Source of the DNA: Defluviicoccus sp046348835 | Lineage (GTDB): Bacteria > Pseudomonadota > Alphaproteobacteria > Rhodospirillales > Defluviicoccaceae | NCBI GenBank assembly: GCA_046348835.1 | Contig: JAXMDM010000002.1 | Coordinates: forward strand, 558,001 to 622,000 | Length of the DNA: 64,000 nt | Direction of reading: 5' to 3' | Shown here: piece after piece, positions 46,435-56,066 of the stretch | How positions within the stretch are numbered: position 1 is the first letter of the stretch | How the letters are laid out: each line of letters opens with the position of its first letter | Translations under genes and position numbers: made by a program | The notes under the pieces: generated by a model | What the model was told of the DNA's origin: nothing | What the model saw: only the letters and a program-made list of their open reading frames with translations | Database searches by the model: none

Positions 46435-47567
46435 GCGCAGACGCCCGACCGATCGACCGCTTTCTCGGGTTCCGCATATCGCCGCTGACCCGGCGCCGCA
46501 TCGACAACTTCAGCGGCAACCGCAGGGGCGTGTGGTCGCTCAGGATCTTTCTCGTCCTGTTCATCGTGTCGCTGTTCGCCGAAGTCATTGCCAACGATAG
46601 GCCCGTCCTCGTCTACTTCGACGGCGGTTTCTATTTTCCCGTCGCCCATCGGTATCCGGAGACCACGTTCGGCGGCTCCTTTCCTACCGAGACCGATTAC
46701 AGCGATCCCTATGTGCGACGGCTGATCGAGGCCCGCGGCTGGTTGCTGATGCCGCCGATCCCCTACAGCTATCGGACGGTGGCCTGGGACCTGCCGGTTC
46801 CGGCACCGTCGCCGCCCGACGCCCGGCATTGGCTCGGCACCGACGATCAGGCGCGCGATGTCCTGGCGCGGACCATCTACGGCTTTCGCCTGTCGGTCCT
46901 GTTCGGCTTCACCCTCACCCTCATCTCGGCGGTGATCGGGGTTGCCGCCGGCGCGGTGCAGGGGTACTTCGGCGGCTGGATCGACCTCTCCTTTCAGCGC
47001 TTCATGGAGGTGTGGTCGTCGGTGCCCACCCTCTACGTCCTGATCATCCTCGCCAGCATCGTCGAGCCGACGTTCTGGTGGCTCCTCGTCATTCTCCTGC
47101 TGTTCCAGTGGATGGGATTCGTCGGTGTCGTCCGCGCCGAGTTCCTGCGCGCCCGCAACTTCGATTACGTGCGCGCCGCTCGGGCGTTGGGCGCCTCGGA
47201 TGCGACGATCATCGTCCGTCACGTGCTCCCCAATGCGACGGTGGCGACGATGACCTTCCTGCCGTTCATCCTCGCCGGCTCGGTGACCGCGCTGACCGGC
47301 CTCGATTTCCTCGGCATCGGCCTCCCGCCCGGCTCGCCGTCGCTGGGTGAGTTGCTGGCGCAGGGCAAGGCCAACCTGCAGGCGCCCTGGCTCGGGATCA
47401 CCGGCTTCGTCGTCATCGCGCTGATGCTGTCGCTGCTGATTTTCGTCGGCGAGGCGGTGCGCGACGCCTTCGATCCGCGGAAGGCGTTCGCCGCCGCACC
47501 GCCCACGCCGGGGTTTTCCGCCGGCGCACCGCAACCGGCGCGCCCCATCGCCCCCCCGGCGGAGTAA
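46431..47567 (+). CDS. yejE: Peptide ABC transporter permease (YejE-like)
   Basis: 378 residues starting at a TTG that overlaps the yejB stop. N-terminal helix WSLRIFLVLFIVSLFAEVIAND is followed by a periplasmic region with YRYPETTFGG-like sequence (HRYPETTFGGSFPTETDYSD), then HWLGTDDQARDVLARTIYGFRLSVLFGF and the EAA loop ARNFDYVRAARALGASDATIIVRHV. These features match YejE. The C-terminus ends in an Ala/Pro tail. The frame is open upstream within yejB, which is an overlap artefact. Confidence 0.93.
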   Translation: MSADARPIDRFLGFRISPLTRRRIDNFSGNRRGVWSLRIFLVLFIVSLFAEVIANDRPVLVYFDGGFYFPVAHRYPETTFGGSFPTETDYSDPYVRRLIEARGWLLMPPIPYSYRTVAWDLPVPAPSPPDARHWLGTDDQARDVLARTIYGFRLSVLFGFTLTLISAVIGVAAGAVQGYFGGWIDLSFQRFMEVWSSVPTLYVLIILASIVEPTFWWLLVILLLFQWMGFVGVVRAEFLRARNFDYVRAARALGASDATIIVRHVLPNATVATMTFLPFILAGSVTALTGLDFLGIGLPPGSPSLGELLAQGKANLQAPWLGITGFVVIALMLSLLIFVGEAVRDAFDPRKAFAAAPPTPGFSAGAPQPARPIAPPAE

Positions 47568-47597
47568 CCCTTTGGTGCAGACCCTGCGACGGGATGT

Positions 47598-47786
47598 TCA
47601 GCCGGAAGCGGCCGGCGCGGTTGTTCCCCGGGATGCCGCCCGGTGGGAGCGCCGCCACAGCTCGGCACCGATGTCGTCGATGTCGCTGGCGATCCGATCC
47701 AGCGAGGGACCGGTGGCGCTGGTTGCCAGGAGAGCGACAAGCTGGCGGAGCTGCTGGTCGGTCAATGAGCGGATAACAGGGGCCAT
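47598..47786 (-). CDS. Small helical protein, 62 aa, antisense within the yej cluster
   Basis: No family recognised. ATG at 47786 with a GAGAGGA site 11 bases upstream. The predicted product is mostly one or two amphipathic helices (LTDQQLRQLVALLATSA, SLDRIASDIDDIGAELWRR) and a low-complexity tail. It lies on the opposite strand in the 270-base gap between yejE and yejF. The translation looks protein-like, but a chance open frame cannot be excluded. Confidence 0.5.
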   Translation of the reverse strand: MAPVIRSLTDQQLRQLVALLATSATGPSLDRIASDIDDIGAELWRRSHRAASRGTTAPAASG

Positions 47787-47839
47787 GGCTGGTTATTCCT
47801 CTCGCCGTCGGCGCGCCGGGGCGGTTCCCCGGCCGGCTA

Positions 47840-49567
47840 ATGAACGATTTTCGTCAACAAGGGTTTCATAAACGTATGCGTCCGGCCGGAGACCAGGCGA
47901 AAATGGCGGCGGGTCCGCACCCGGCAGGAAGGGCTGCCGAGCGCGAGCCGCTGCTCGCTGTCACCGATCTCGCCGTCTCCTTCGGGCGGGGAGCCCGCGA
48001 AGTCAAGGCGGTGCGCGGCGTCTCCTTTGACGTCAAACGCGGCGAGACCGTCGCCATCGTCGGCGAGAGCGGCTCCGGCAAGTCGGTTACCGCCCTGTCG
48101 ATTATGCGGCTGTTACCGCCTCAGGCCTGGCACCCGAGCGGGCGGATCCGGTTTCTCGATCACGACCTGCTGGGCGCGTCGCGGGACACGGTGCGCGGCC
48201 TGCGCGGCGATCGCATGGCGATGATCTTCCAGGAGCCGCTCACCTCCCTCAATCCGCTGCACTCGATCGAACGCCAGATCGCCGAGGTGCTGCGCATTCA
48301 CCGCCAGATGACGGCGAAGGCGGCCCGGGCACGGGTGGTCGAGCTCTTGGGACTGGTCGGCATGACCGATGCGACCGAACGGTTGACCTCGCTGCCGCAC
48401 GAGTTCTCGGGCGGGCAACAGCAGCGGGTGATGATCGCCATGGCGCTGGCCAACTCGCCCGACCTGCTCATCGCCGACGAGCCGACGACCGCCCTCGACG
48501 TCACCGTCCAGGCACAGATCCTGGGCCTGCTCAGGGATCTGCGCCAGCGGATGAAAATGGCGCTGCTGCTTATCACCCACGATCTCGGGATCGTGCGGAA
48601 GATGGCGGACCGGGTGTGCGTGATGCACGACGGGCTGATCGTCGAGCAGGGGCGGGTCGCCGACCTCTTCGCCCGGCCTTCCCAACCCTACACCCGCCGC
48701 CTCCTGGCGAGCGAGCCGAAGGGGCGGCCCGATCCGGGCGCGGCGGATGCGCCGGTGCTGGTGCACGCCGCCGAGACCCGCGTCTGGTTCCCGATCAAGC
48801 GCGGCGTACTCCGCCGCACCGTCGGCCACGTCAAGGCGGTGGACGGCATCTCGCTGACCGTCCGCCGCGGCCATACCCTCGGCATCGTCGGCGAATCCGG
48901 CTCCGGCAAGAGCACCCTCGGCCGGGCGCTCCTGCGGTTGACCGAAAGCCGCGGCTCCGTCCTCTTCGAGGGTCGCGAACTGCAGGGGCTGCACGGCAAG
49001 GCGTTGCGGCCGTTGCGCCGGCGGATGCAGATCGTCTTTCAGGATCCCTTCGGCAGCCTGAGCCCGCGGATGACGGTGGGCGAGATCGTCGGCGAGGGGC
49101 TCCGGATCCATCGCCTGGGGGGCGATGCGGCGGGGCGTCGGCGGGCGGTCGAGCGGGTGCTGGGCGAGGTCGGCCTGGATCCCGCCTGGGCCGATCGCTA
49201 TCCGCACGAGTTCTCCGGCGGCCAGCGCCAACGCATCGCCATCGCCCGCGCCCTGATCCTCGAGCCGGAGTTTATCGTCCTCGACGAGCCGACCAGCGCC
49301 CTCGATGTGTCGGTCCAGGCGCAGATCGTCGAGCTGCTGCGCCGGTTGCAGAGGACCCACGGCCTCGCCTACCTGTTCATCAGCCACGACCTTCGGGTGA
49401 TCCGCGCGCTCGCCCACGACGTCCTCGTCATGCGGGCCGGCCGGATGGTGGAGCAGGGGCCGGCCGACGCCGTCTTCGCCCGGCCGCGCGATCCTTATAC
49501 CCGGGCGCTGATGGCGGCGGCGTTCGACTTACAGGCGGCGGACCAGGCCGGCGCCGAACACGCATAA
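47840..49567 (+). CDS. yejF: Peptide ABC transporter ATP-binding protein, tandem domains (YejF-like)
   Basis: Energises the YejABE importer. 575 residues with two complete ABC domains in one chain, typical of YejF. Each has Walker A VGESGSGKS; signatures are LPHEFSGGQQQR and YPHEFSGGQRQR; Walker B strands are LLIADEPTTALDVT and FIVLDEPTSALDVS. The start may be the ATG at 47840 or, more in keeping with the family, 47903 (MAAGPHPAG...). It is separated from yejE by the small antisense gene, so it may need its own promoter. Confidence 0.95.
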   Translation: MNDFRQQGFHKRMRPAGDQAKMAAGPHPAGRAAEREPLLAVTDLAVSFGRGAREVKAVRGVSFDVKRGETVAIVGESGSGKSVTALSIMRLLPPQAWHPSGRIRFLDHDLLGASRDTVRGLRGDRMAMIFQEPLTSLNPLHSIERQIAEVLRIHRQMTAKAARARVVELLGLVGMTDATERLTSLPHEFSGGQQQRVMIAMALANSPDLLIADEPTTALDVTVQAQILGLLRDLRQRMKMALLLITHDLGIVRKMADRVCVMHDGLIVEQGRVADLFARPSQPYTRRLLASEPKGRPDPGAADAPVLVHAAETRVWFPIKRGVLRRTVGHVKAVDGISLTVRRGHTLGIVGESGSGKSTLGRALLRLTESRGSVLFEGRELQGLHGKALRPLRRRMQIVFQDPFGSLSPRMTVGEIVGEGLRIHRLGGDAAGRRRAVERVLGEVGLDPAWADRYPHEFSGGQRQRIAIARALILEPEFIVLDEPTSALDVSVQAQIVELLRRLQRTHGLAYLFISHDLRVIRALAHDVLVMRAGRMVEQGPADAVFARPRDPYTRALMAAAFDLQAADQAGAEHA

Positions 49568-49588
49568 CAAGGGAAAGGGAGGCCGCGG

Positions 49589-50293
49589 ATGGCTGAGGGC
49601 AACGGCACGCTGACGGTTGCGTTCGATGTTTACGGGACGCTGGTCGATCCGGCCGGAATGACGGAGCAGCTGCGCGTCGACGTGGGGGACGATGCCGCCG
49701 CCTTCGCCGCACTGTGGCGGGAGAAGCAGGTGGAGTATGCGTTCCGCCGCGGGCTGATGCAGCATTACGCCACCTTCTTCGTTTGTATCGCCGAGGCGCT
49801 GGAGTACTGCACCCGGCGGTTCAATGCCGACATTTCGGTGCAGCGGCGGGCGGAACTGATGGAAGCCTACGAGTGGCTTCCCGCCTTCGCCGATGCCGAG
49901 CCGGGCCTGACCCGGATGCGCGAGGCCGGCCACCGGCTGTTTGCGTTCTCCAACGGAACCGCGGCGCACGTGGACACGCTGTTGACCTATTCGGGACTGC
50001 GCCAACTCCTGGACGGGATCATCAGCGTCGATGACGTGAAGACGTTCAAGCCGGCGCCCGCCGTCTATGCCCACGTGCGCCGCGCCAGCGGGGCGTGGTC
50101 GGAGCCTTGCTGGTTGATCTCCAGCAATGCCTGGGACGTGATCGGCGCCCGCGCCGCCGGTCTCCACGCCGCCTGGGTGCAGCGGTCGCCGGCGCAGATC
50201 TTCGATCCCTGGGGAATCGAGCCGACGCTGACCATCGGCAGCCTGGCGGAGCTTGCCGACCGGTTGGTCGAGCCCGGCCTGACCGGGTCCTAG
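49589..50293 (+). CDS. Haloacid dehalogenase, type II
   Basis: 234-residue HAD-superfamily hydrolase. Nucleophile Asp13 in VAFDVYGTLVDP, FSNGTAAHV (motif II), VKTFKPAPAVYAHV (motif III lysine) and the type II signature LISSNAWDVIGARAAGLHAAWV. Family members remove halogen from L-2-haloacids; many genomic copies have unknown substrates. ATG with GGGAAAGGGAGG. Its TAG stop and that of the converging gene share the palindrome CTAG at 50290-50293. Confidence 0.93.
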   Translation: MAEGNGTLTVAFDVYGTLVDPAGMTEQLRVDVGDDAAAFAALWREKQVEYAFRRGLMQHYATFFVCIAEALEYCTRRFNADISVQRRAELMEAYEWLPAFADAEPGLTRMREAGHRLFAFSNGTAAHVDTLLTYSGLRQLLDGIISVDDVKTFKPAPAVYAHVRRASGAWSEPCWLISSNAWDVIGARAAGLHAAWVQRSPAQIFDPWGIEPTLTIGSLAELADRLVEPGLTGS

Positions 50294-53200
50294 AACTCGA
50301 TTTCGGCCCGCGGCTGTCCGGTATCGGTGGCCGAGTACGTCGCCCGGCAATCGAGAACCTGATCGGCGCCGACCCCGTATTGTTCCACCAGCGCCCGCCG
50401 CACCGCCAGGGTCCGCCCTTCGGCCAGGCCGCGCAGCGCACCGTCCGCCGCCGCCGCCGGATCGGCGGCGGCGAGGGCATCCCGGTCGGCAGCGGTCGCC
50501 CGGCCACACACCTTGACCCGTACCTTGCTGTGCTCGGCCAGCACCTGCGCCAAGCGCTCCAGGGCGGCGCTGGCCGAAGCGTCGAGGGTGGCCTGGCCGG
50601 CGGTGAACGGGATGGGCGGCAACGTCGGCGCACCCCCCTGGGCGACGCCGGCAATAACGGTCACCGGCAGCAGGGCCAACCGGAAGGGGGCGAGAACCGC
50701 GCCCTTCAGCACGTTGGTGACGGCCTGGCCGATGGCGTCGCCGAAATCGAAGGAGGGCGAGGTAAGGTCGCCCGACAGCGGGATGTCGAGCCTGATCCGG
50801 CCGTCGTCGCCCTGGATCAGCCCGATTGCCGCCCCGACCGGCAGCCCGATGGTCTGCTCCACCCGCGCCGCCTCCTCGGCCGACGCCGACTGGACGGCCA
50901 GGTCGCCGACGTTGAGCCGCAGCACGCCCGACAGTGCGCCGGCGTTGGCGCTGGCATCGGCGTCCAGTTTGAGGCTGCCGCTTTCGATGTTGAGCCCGGC
51001 GGCGCGCAGCGTGTAAGGCGACAGCGGTGGCAACTGCAGCTCCTGCACCCGTATGGCGAGGGCGAAATCGGGCTTCGCCGCGATCGGCGTGGCCCACCCC
51101 TGGATTTCGATCGGGGTGAACTCGTTGAGGGTGGCGCGCAGGTAGACGTCCGTCCGTCCCTCCGGCTTGGTGGTGTCAAGGGTGCCGAGATCGAGCGCCT
51201 TGACCTGCAGTTTGAACCGCTCCGGCGGCTTCATCGTGGTGTCGGTGAAATCGACGACGGCACCGTCCTCGACGCGGACGCCGCCGATCCTGAGCGGCTT
51301 GGTTTGTGCAGTCTTCTCGACCTTCTGCGCCACCTCTTTCGCCGCCGGATCACCACCCAGACGAGAGATCCAGTCGGTGGAAACCGCCACGTCGGCTCTG
51401 GCGATCAGAAGGTCGCCAAGGTCGATGGCGCCACCGTCGTCGACGGAAAAGCCTTCGGTGGAAAGGCGGGAAACCTTGAAGCGCGGGACCGCCGCCTCGC
51501 CGCCGGCGGCGAGGTCGGAGAGGGCGGCGTCGAGGGCGACGCGCCAGCTTTCCGGCTTCGGCTTGCCCTGGCGCACCTCGCGCAGAACGACTTGCGCCTT
51601 GCCGAGGTCGATGGCGCCGCCCGCCATCGTGTCAAAAGCGGGGGAGCGCATCGCCAGCCGTTCGGTGGTGACGGTGAGGTTACCGTCGACGGTCAGGCCG
51701 CCATCGGCGGCGCGTAAATTCAACGGTGACGGTTCGATGCGAACGACGTCGGCGGTGGCGGTGCTGCCCATCGGCTTGGCTCCGGGGGTGGGCAAGACCG
51801 TCCGCCAGCCGGCGTTGGGCTGCTTGATCTCGCCCGCCACCCGGGCTTTCAGCTGCATATCCCCGGGCTTGAGGGAGCCGTTCAATTCGCTCGTCTGGAG
51901 CGACAGTCCGGCGACGCGGACGGTGGGCTGCACCGGCACCGCCGGCATGTTGAGCGCGAGTGTCGCGGCGCTGAGATTGGCTCCCCCCGTAACGGTTGTG
52001 GCCGACGGCGTCACGGTGAGCCCGAGACCGTCGACCGAGAACGTCACCCCATCGACGGAGAGGACGGCCGCATCGCTACCGGCGCCATGCCCGGAGGCCA
52101 CCTGCTGGGCCGCCTTGGCGGTGGCGGCGGTGACGGCCAACGTCGCCCCCACCGCGGTCGAGCCGGCGCCGATGTGCAGCGACAGGTCATGGATGTCGGC
52201 GCCGGGGCTGGTCAGGGTTACCTGCGCCGGTTGCGGTCCGGTCTGGGCCAGGCCGAGGCTGTCGGCGGCGAAGGTTCCCTCGGTGGAGATGGTTTGACCG
52301 CCGCCATTTCCTTCGACGTTGATGCGGCCCAGATCGAGCTTGGAACCATGCAGTTCGATCGTCTGTCTCGCCGCCTGCTGTCCGCCGCCGCCGCCGAGAG
52401 AGGCTCCCAACAACGGGCTGGTCACGCCGATCCGGCCCGCCACCTTCAGCCGGTCTTTCTCGTGGTCGAGGGATAACTCGCCGATCTCGGCGGTAAACTC
52501 GGAGGCGTTAACCGAAGTGTCGCCGCCCGGCGGTGCCGCCTTCACCGCGGTCCCCTTGATGCTTCCGGCGGTTTTCAAGGAGAGCGCGCCTTTCGGCGAG
52601 ATCGTCAGATCGACCGGCTGCAGAGCGAGGCCGAGCGACGACGCGGAAGCGGTCGCCGGCCCGGACAGGGCGAGGTTGGCCGCATCCAGCGTCGGCTGCG
52701 CCTGCAGCGAGAGCGTATCGTCGGGACCGATCTCGAGCTTGAGGTCGGTGGGCGACAAAGTCGCCCGGTCGAAGGTGACGGTCAGTCCGTCCGGCAGGGC
52801 GACCTTGCCGGTGGCCGCCTCGAAGCCGACCGAGCCTGCGGTGCCGGCCTCGCCCGCGGGGGAGATGTGGCTGCGCAGCGCATAGCTGCCGGACCCCGTC
52901 TGCATCGCCAGGTGACCCATGCCGGCGTGTGCGACGTCGAGCCCCTGCACCGAGAATTCGCCGGTTACCGAAAATTCGGCGCCGGTATTGGGATGGTGTT
53001 TCAGTTCGCCGGCGCCGCTGACATTGAGCCGGCCGGCATTGGGATTGAGGCCGAGATTGCCGGTAAACCTCTCGATCTTGGGCCATTCCACGTCGTCGAG
53101 GGAAAAGGCGAGGCGGACGTGGGTCTCTTCCGCGAAGGGCCAGGCCTCGCCGTCAATGCGCAGCGGAATCTCGTTCAGACTGCCCGCGGCGGAAAAGGTC

Positions 53201-53838
53201 CCTGGCTTGTCCGGCTGCCAGGTACGGAAACCGACGAGATCGAGGCTGTGCACCTGGAGGCGCGCCTCGCCCCCATCGGGAATGGCGTAGACGACCTGCG
53301 AATCGCGGAGCTCGAAGGAGTCGAGCCCGGCTCCCCAGCCGCTCTTCTGCTTTTCCGCCTCCGCCGCCGCTTCGTCCGGTGGCGGCAGCAGGGTCTTCAA
53401 CGGTACACCATTGATGGTGAGCTGGTGGTCGGCGTCCTCGTCGACACGAAGTTGCAACCCCTCGATGACGAGCGTCGTCAACAGGGCGCGCCGCTGGAAC
53501 ACCGGTGGCAACGAAAACTGCAGCGCCATGCTGGTGATCTGGCCGGGATCGGCCTCGCCCAGGCTGAACCGGGCCGGGCCGAAGCTGATACGACCGCGCA
53601 ACAGCTCGATATCGAGGGTGCGGGTCCCCTCGACGTCGATACCGAGACCTTGCACGTAGTGGGCGAGAATGACGCGGCCCACATAGCGGGGGGCGACGAC
53701 GAGGAGAGCCGCCAGGACGACAACGATCGCCCCGACGATGAGGAGGATGCGGCGAAGCCGACGGTTCTTCTTTGCCGGCGGCGTCTCGGTGGGGCTCGGG
53801 GTTGCCGCGCCCGGTTCCGCTCTGCTCTCATCCATCAT
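50290..53838 (-). CDS. Large AsmA-like / DUF748 envelope protein
   Basis: 1182 residues. One N-terminal membrane anchor (RILLIVGAIVVVLAALLVV, about 28-48), then a very long periplasmic region with AsmA-like repeated beta pattern (many segments such as LKLEIGPDDTLSLQA and DGGLTVDGNLTVTTERLAM), as in DUF748 and bridge-like lipid-transport proteins. Near the C-terminus is a DUF748-like block (YTLRAAGLNIESGSLKLDADAS, GRIRLDIPLSGDLTSPSFDFGDAIGQAVTNVLKG) followed by a short OmpA-like stretch (VRVKVCGRA). Probably shapes or supplies the outer membrane. Starts ATG ATG at 53838/53835, overlapping the YihY gene end by 11 bases. Confidence 0.85.
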   Translation of the reverse strand: MMDESRAEPGAATPSPTETPPAKKNRRLRRILLIVGAIVVVLAALLVVAPRYVGRVILAHYVQGLGIDVEGTRTLDIELLRGRISFGPARFSLGEADPGQITSMALQFSLPPVFQRRALLTTLVIEGLQLRVDEDADHQLTINGVPLKTLLPPPDEAAAEAEKQKSGWGAGLDSFELRDSQVVYAIPDGGEARLQVHSLDLVGFRTWQPDKPGTFSAAGSLNEIPLRIDGEAWPFAEETHVRLAFSLDDVEWPKIERFTGNLGLNPNAGRLNVSGAGELKHHPNTGAEFSVTGEFSVQGLDVAHAGMGHLAMQTGSGSYALRSHISPAGEAGTAGSVGFEAATGKVALPDGLTVTFDRATLSPTDLKLEIGPDDTLSLQAQPTLDAANLALSGPATASASSLGLALQPVDLTISPKGALSLKTAGSIKGTAVKAAPPGGDTSVNASEFTAEIGELSLDHEKDRLKVAGRIGVTSPLLGASLGGGGGQQAARQTIELHGSKLDLGRINVEGNGGGQTISTEGTFAADSLGLAQTGPQPAQVTLTSPGADIHDLSLHIGAGSTAVGATLAVTAATAKAAQQVASGHGAGSDAAVLSVDGVTFSVDGLGLTVTPSATTVTGGANLSAATLALNMPAVPVQPTVRVAGLSLQTSELNGSLKPGDMQLKARVAGEIKQPNAGWRTVLPTPGAKPMGSTATADVVRIEPSPLNLRAADGGLTVDGNLTVTTERLAMRSPAFDTMAGGAIDLGKAQVVLREVRQGKPKPESWRVALDAALSDLAAGGEAAVPRFKVSRLSTEGFSVDDGGAIDLGDLLIARADVAVSTDWISRLGGDPAAKEVAQKVEKTAQTKPLRIGGVRVEDGAVVDFTDTTMKPPERFKLQVKALDLGTLDTTKPEGRTDVYLRATLNEFTPIEIQGWATPIAAKPDFALAIRVQELQLPPLSPYTLRAAGLNIESGSLKLDADASANAGALSGVLRLNVGDLAVQSASAEEAARVEQTIGLPVGAAIGLIQGDDGRIRLDIPLSGDLTSPSFDFGDAIGQAVTNVLKGAVLAPFRLALLPVTVIAGVAQGGAPTLPPIPFTAGQATLDASASAALERLAQVLAEHSKVRVKVCGRATAADRDALAAADPAAAADGALRGLAEGRTLAVRRALVEQYGVGADQVLDCRATYSATDTGQPRAEIEF

Positions 53839-55165
53839 CTTTTGTGCCCGCCGCCGGCTTCGAGACCGCCAGGTCCTTCAGCGTCACCGTACCGAGAGCC
53901 CGGGTCACCGCCTCTTCGATGCGCTCCTGGCACACCCGGATCTCGGGATTGTCCTTATCGGAAACCTCCGACCCGTGCGGAGAGGCGCGAACCGCTTCCC
54001 AGACAACCGTGACCGGGGTCTGTTCGAGCGGCCTGGTTGCCACCAGCCGCGGGGGACGCTCGCCGGTCTGGGCGACGAGACCAGAACTCTCCAACCGCTC
54101 TAACGTGGTGCAGACGGCATCGCGGGTAAACCCCGTTCGACTGGCTACCTCGTCGATGGTGAGGGGGCGGGCGCCCTGGTACTGGGCGACGCCGATCGCC
54201 TGCATGATGGCGAAGGCGGCCCTCTCTTGCATCCGCGCCGGAATGAAACTCGACCGGCTGATCAGGGCCGCCTTGGGATATTGCACGTAGAAGGCGACGG
54301 CGCACCCGGCGAGAAGGATCAGCCAGGTCACATTCAGCCAGATGAGCAACAGAATCAGGGCGGCGAAGGCGGAATAGATGGCGGTGTAGCTGGTCGATCC
54401 GGCCACGAAGCGGGAGAAGCCCCAGGCGGCGATGCCCCAGGCCAGTCCGGCGACGATGCCGCCGATCAGGGCGGCGGTGAAGTGCACCGAGGTGTTGGGC
54501 ACCAGCCAGTAGATGAGCACCGCACCGACGATGACGACGCCGATCGGGACCATCTCGGTGATCAGAGCGATCACCTCGCCGATGCGCCCGACCGAGGCCA
54601 GATCGGAGACGAGGGCCGAACTCATGACCGAGCCGGTCAGGGCGAAGGCGGCAAACAGCAGGATCGGCCCGACGATGATGACGGTGAGGTAGCGGGTGAG
54701 CGACTGGCCGATGGAGCGGGCTTCGCTCACGTGCCAGATGACGTTGGCGGCATCCTCCAGCTTTCGGGCGACGGAGATGGAGGTGTAGACGAGGAAGACG
54801 ACGCCGATGGCGCCCAGCACGCCGACGTTGACGTTGTCGACGAAGGCGATGGTGCGCTGGGTGATCTCCTCGGCCATCGGACCGATCGGCGCCAGCGCTT
54901 CTTTCAACAGCGGCGCCAACTGGTTGTGTCCGCCGAGGCCCTTGACCACCGAGAACGCCAGCGCCAGGAGGGGCACCACCGAGAGCAGCGTGGTGTAGAC
55001 GAGGCTTGAGGCATGCAGGGGCAACAGCCCTTGCACGATGTCGCGGCCGACGGCGAAGGCGATGAAATATAGGCGCCGCGCCAGGTGGCGCCACACGCCT
55101 CCGCCATGGAGAAAGGATGGCGCAAAGCGATGCGTTGAAGCGCTGTTCCTGATGGGGCCCGGCAT
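53828..55165 (-). CDS. YihY/BrkB family membrane protein with C-terminal winged helix
   Basis: 445 residues from the ATG at 55165; the frame extends to 55282 but that part overlaps uppP. Six predicted helices (SSLVYTTLLSVVPLLALAFSVV, VFLVYTSISVARKLEDAANVIW, VPIGVVIVGAVLIYWLVPN, ALIGGIVAGLAWGIAAWGFS, ALILLLIWLNVTWLILLAG) define the YihY/BrkB family, of uncertain function (once called ribonuclease BN in error). After the last helix comes a soluble winged-helix domain (PLTIDEVASRTGFTRDAVCTTLERLESSGLV), known in a subset of the family. It precedes the large AsmA-like gene and may be co-transcribed. Confidence 0.9.
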   Translation of the reverse strand: MPGPIRNSASTHRFAPSFLHGGGVWRHLARRLYFIAFAVGRDIVQGLLPLHASSLVYTTLLSVVPLLALAFSVVKGLGGHNQLAPLLKEALAPIGPMAEEITQRTIAFVDNVNVGVLGAIGVVFLVYTSISVARKLEDAANVIWHVSEARSIGQSLTRYLTVIIVGPILLFAAFALTGSVMSSALVSDLASVGRIGEVIALITEMVPIGVVIVGAVLIYWLVPNTSVHFTAALIGGIVAGLAWGIAAWGFSRFVAGSTSYTAIYSAFAALILLLIWLNVTWLILLAGCAVAFYVQYPKAALISRSSFIPARMQERAAFAIMQAIGVAQYQGARPLTIDEVASRTGFTRDAVCTTLERLESSGLVAQTGERPPRLVATRPLEQTPVTVVWEAVRASPHGSEVSDKDNPEIRVCQERIEEAVTRALGTVTLKDLAVSKPAAGTKDDG

Positions 55166-55259
55166 ACCCGTACAACGCGGCGAAGAGGTCGAGGGTACCC
55201 AAACTAGCGCGATCACGCCGCCAAAACGAGTCTCCGCGGCCGGCCGCCCCGGGGACGAT

Positions 55260-56066
55260 TCAGCCGATGAAACCGAAGGCAAGGGCCAGCACGGCCACGC
55301 CCAGAATCAGCCGATAGACGACGAACGGGGTAAAGGCGGAACGGCGCAGCCACGCCATCAGGAACCAGATGGCGGCGAAGGAGGAGAGGAACGAGAACCC
55401 GGCGATCAACGCCGCGTCGTGCAGCATCGATGCGTCGGCTGTTTCCAGCATCTCCTTGCCCTCCAGCACGCCGGCACCGGAGATGGCGGGGATCGCCAGA
55501 AGGAAGGAGAAGCGCGCCGCTTCCCGGCGCTCGAGGCCGAGGAACCGACCGCAGGTCATCGTCACCCCCGAGCGGCTGGTGCCGGGAATAAGCGCCAGAC
55601 ATTGGGCCGCGCCCATGTAGAGCGCATCGCGGATGCGGAGGTCGGCAACGCCACGATTGGACGCACTGACGCGGTCGGCGATGTAGAGGATGACGGCGAA
55701 GACGATGGTCTGCACGCCGATGACGGTGATGCTGCGGATCCCGTCCGGGAAGAAATGCTTGATGACCAGGCCGAAGATCACCGCCGGGATGGTGCCGATG
55801 ATCAGCAGCAGCATCAGCTTGGTTCCGGGAGTGACGTGGCCGCGGAGAAGGGCGAAGAACCCCAAGGCCATGTCGCGCACGTCACGCCAGAAGTAGACGA
55901 TCACCGCCGAGAGCGAGCCGACGTGGTTGGCGACGTCGAGCGCCAGGCCCTGGTCGGGCCAGCCCATGAGCACCGGAACGAGGATCAGGTGTCCGGACGA
56001 ACTGATCGGCAGGAACTCGGTGATACCCTGGACAACCGCAAGTACGACGATCTGCGTCAGCGACAC
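55260..56066 (-). CDS. uppP: Undecaprenyl-diphosphatase UppP (BacA)
   Basis: Recycles the undecaprenyl carrier lipid for peptidoglycan and LPS synthesis. 268 residues, polytopic. Hallmarks: VVQGITEFLPISSSGHLILVP near the N-terminus (catalytic glutamates and serine/histidine), and ALIPGTSRSGVTMTCGRFLGLERREAARFSFLLAIPAISGAG with the active-site arginine. Clean ATG start with MSLTQIVVLAVVQG. It is leftward, upstream of the YihY gene. Confidence 0.96.
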   Translation of the reverse strand: MSLTQIVVLAVVQGITEFLPISSSGHLILVPVLMGWPDQGLALDVANHVGSLSAVIVYFWRDVRDMALGFFALLRGHVTPGTKLMLLLIIGTIPAVIFGLVIKHFFPDGIRSITVIGVQTIVFAVILYIADRVSASNRGVADLRIRDALYMGAAQCLALIPGTSRSGVTMTCGRFLGLERREAARFSFLLAIPAISGAGVLEGKEMLETADASMLHDAALIAGFSFLSSFAAIWFLMAWLRRSAFTPFVVYRLILGVAVLALAFGFIG

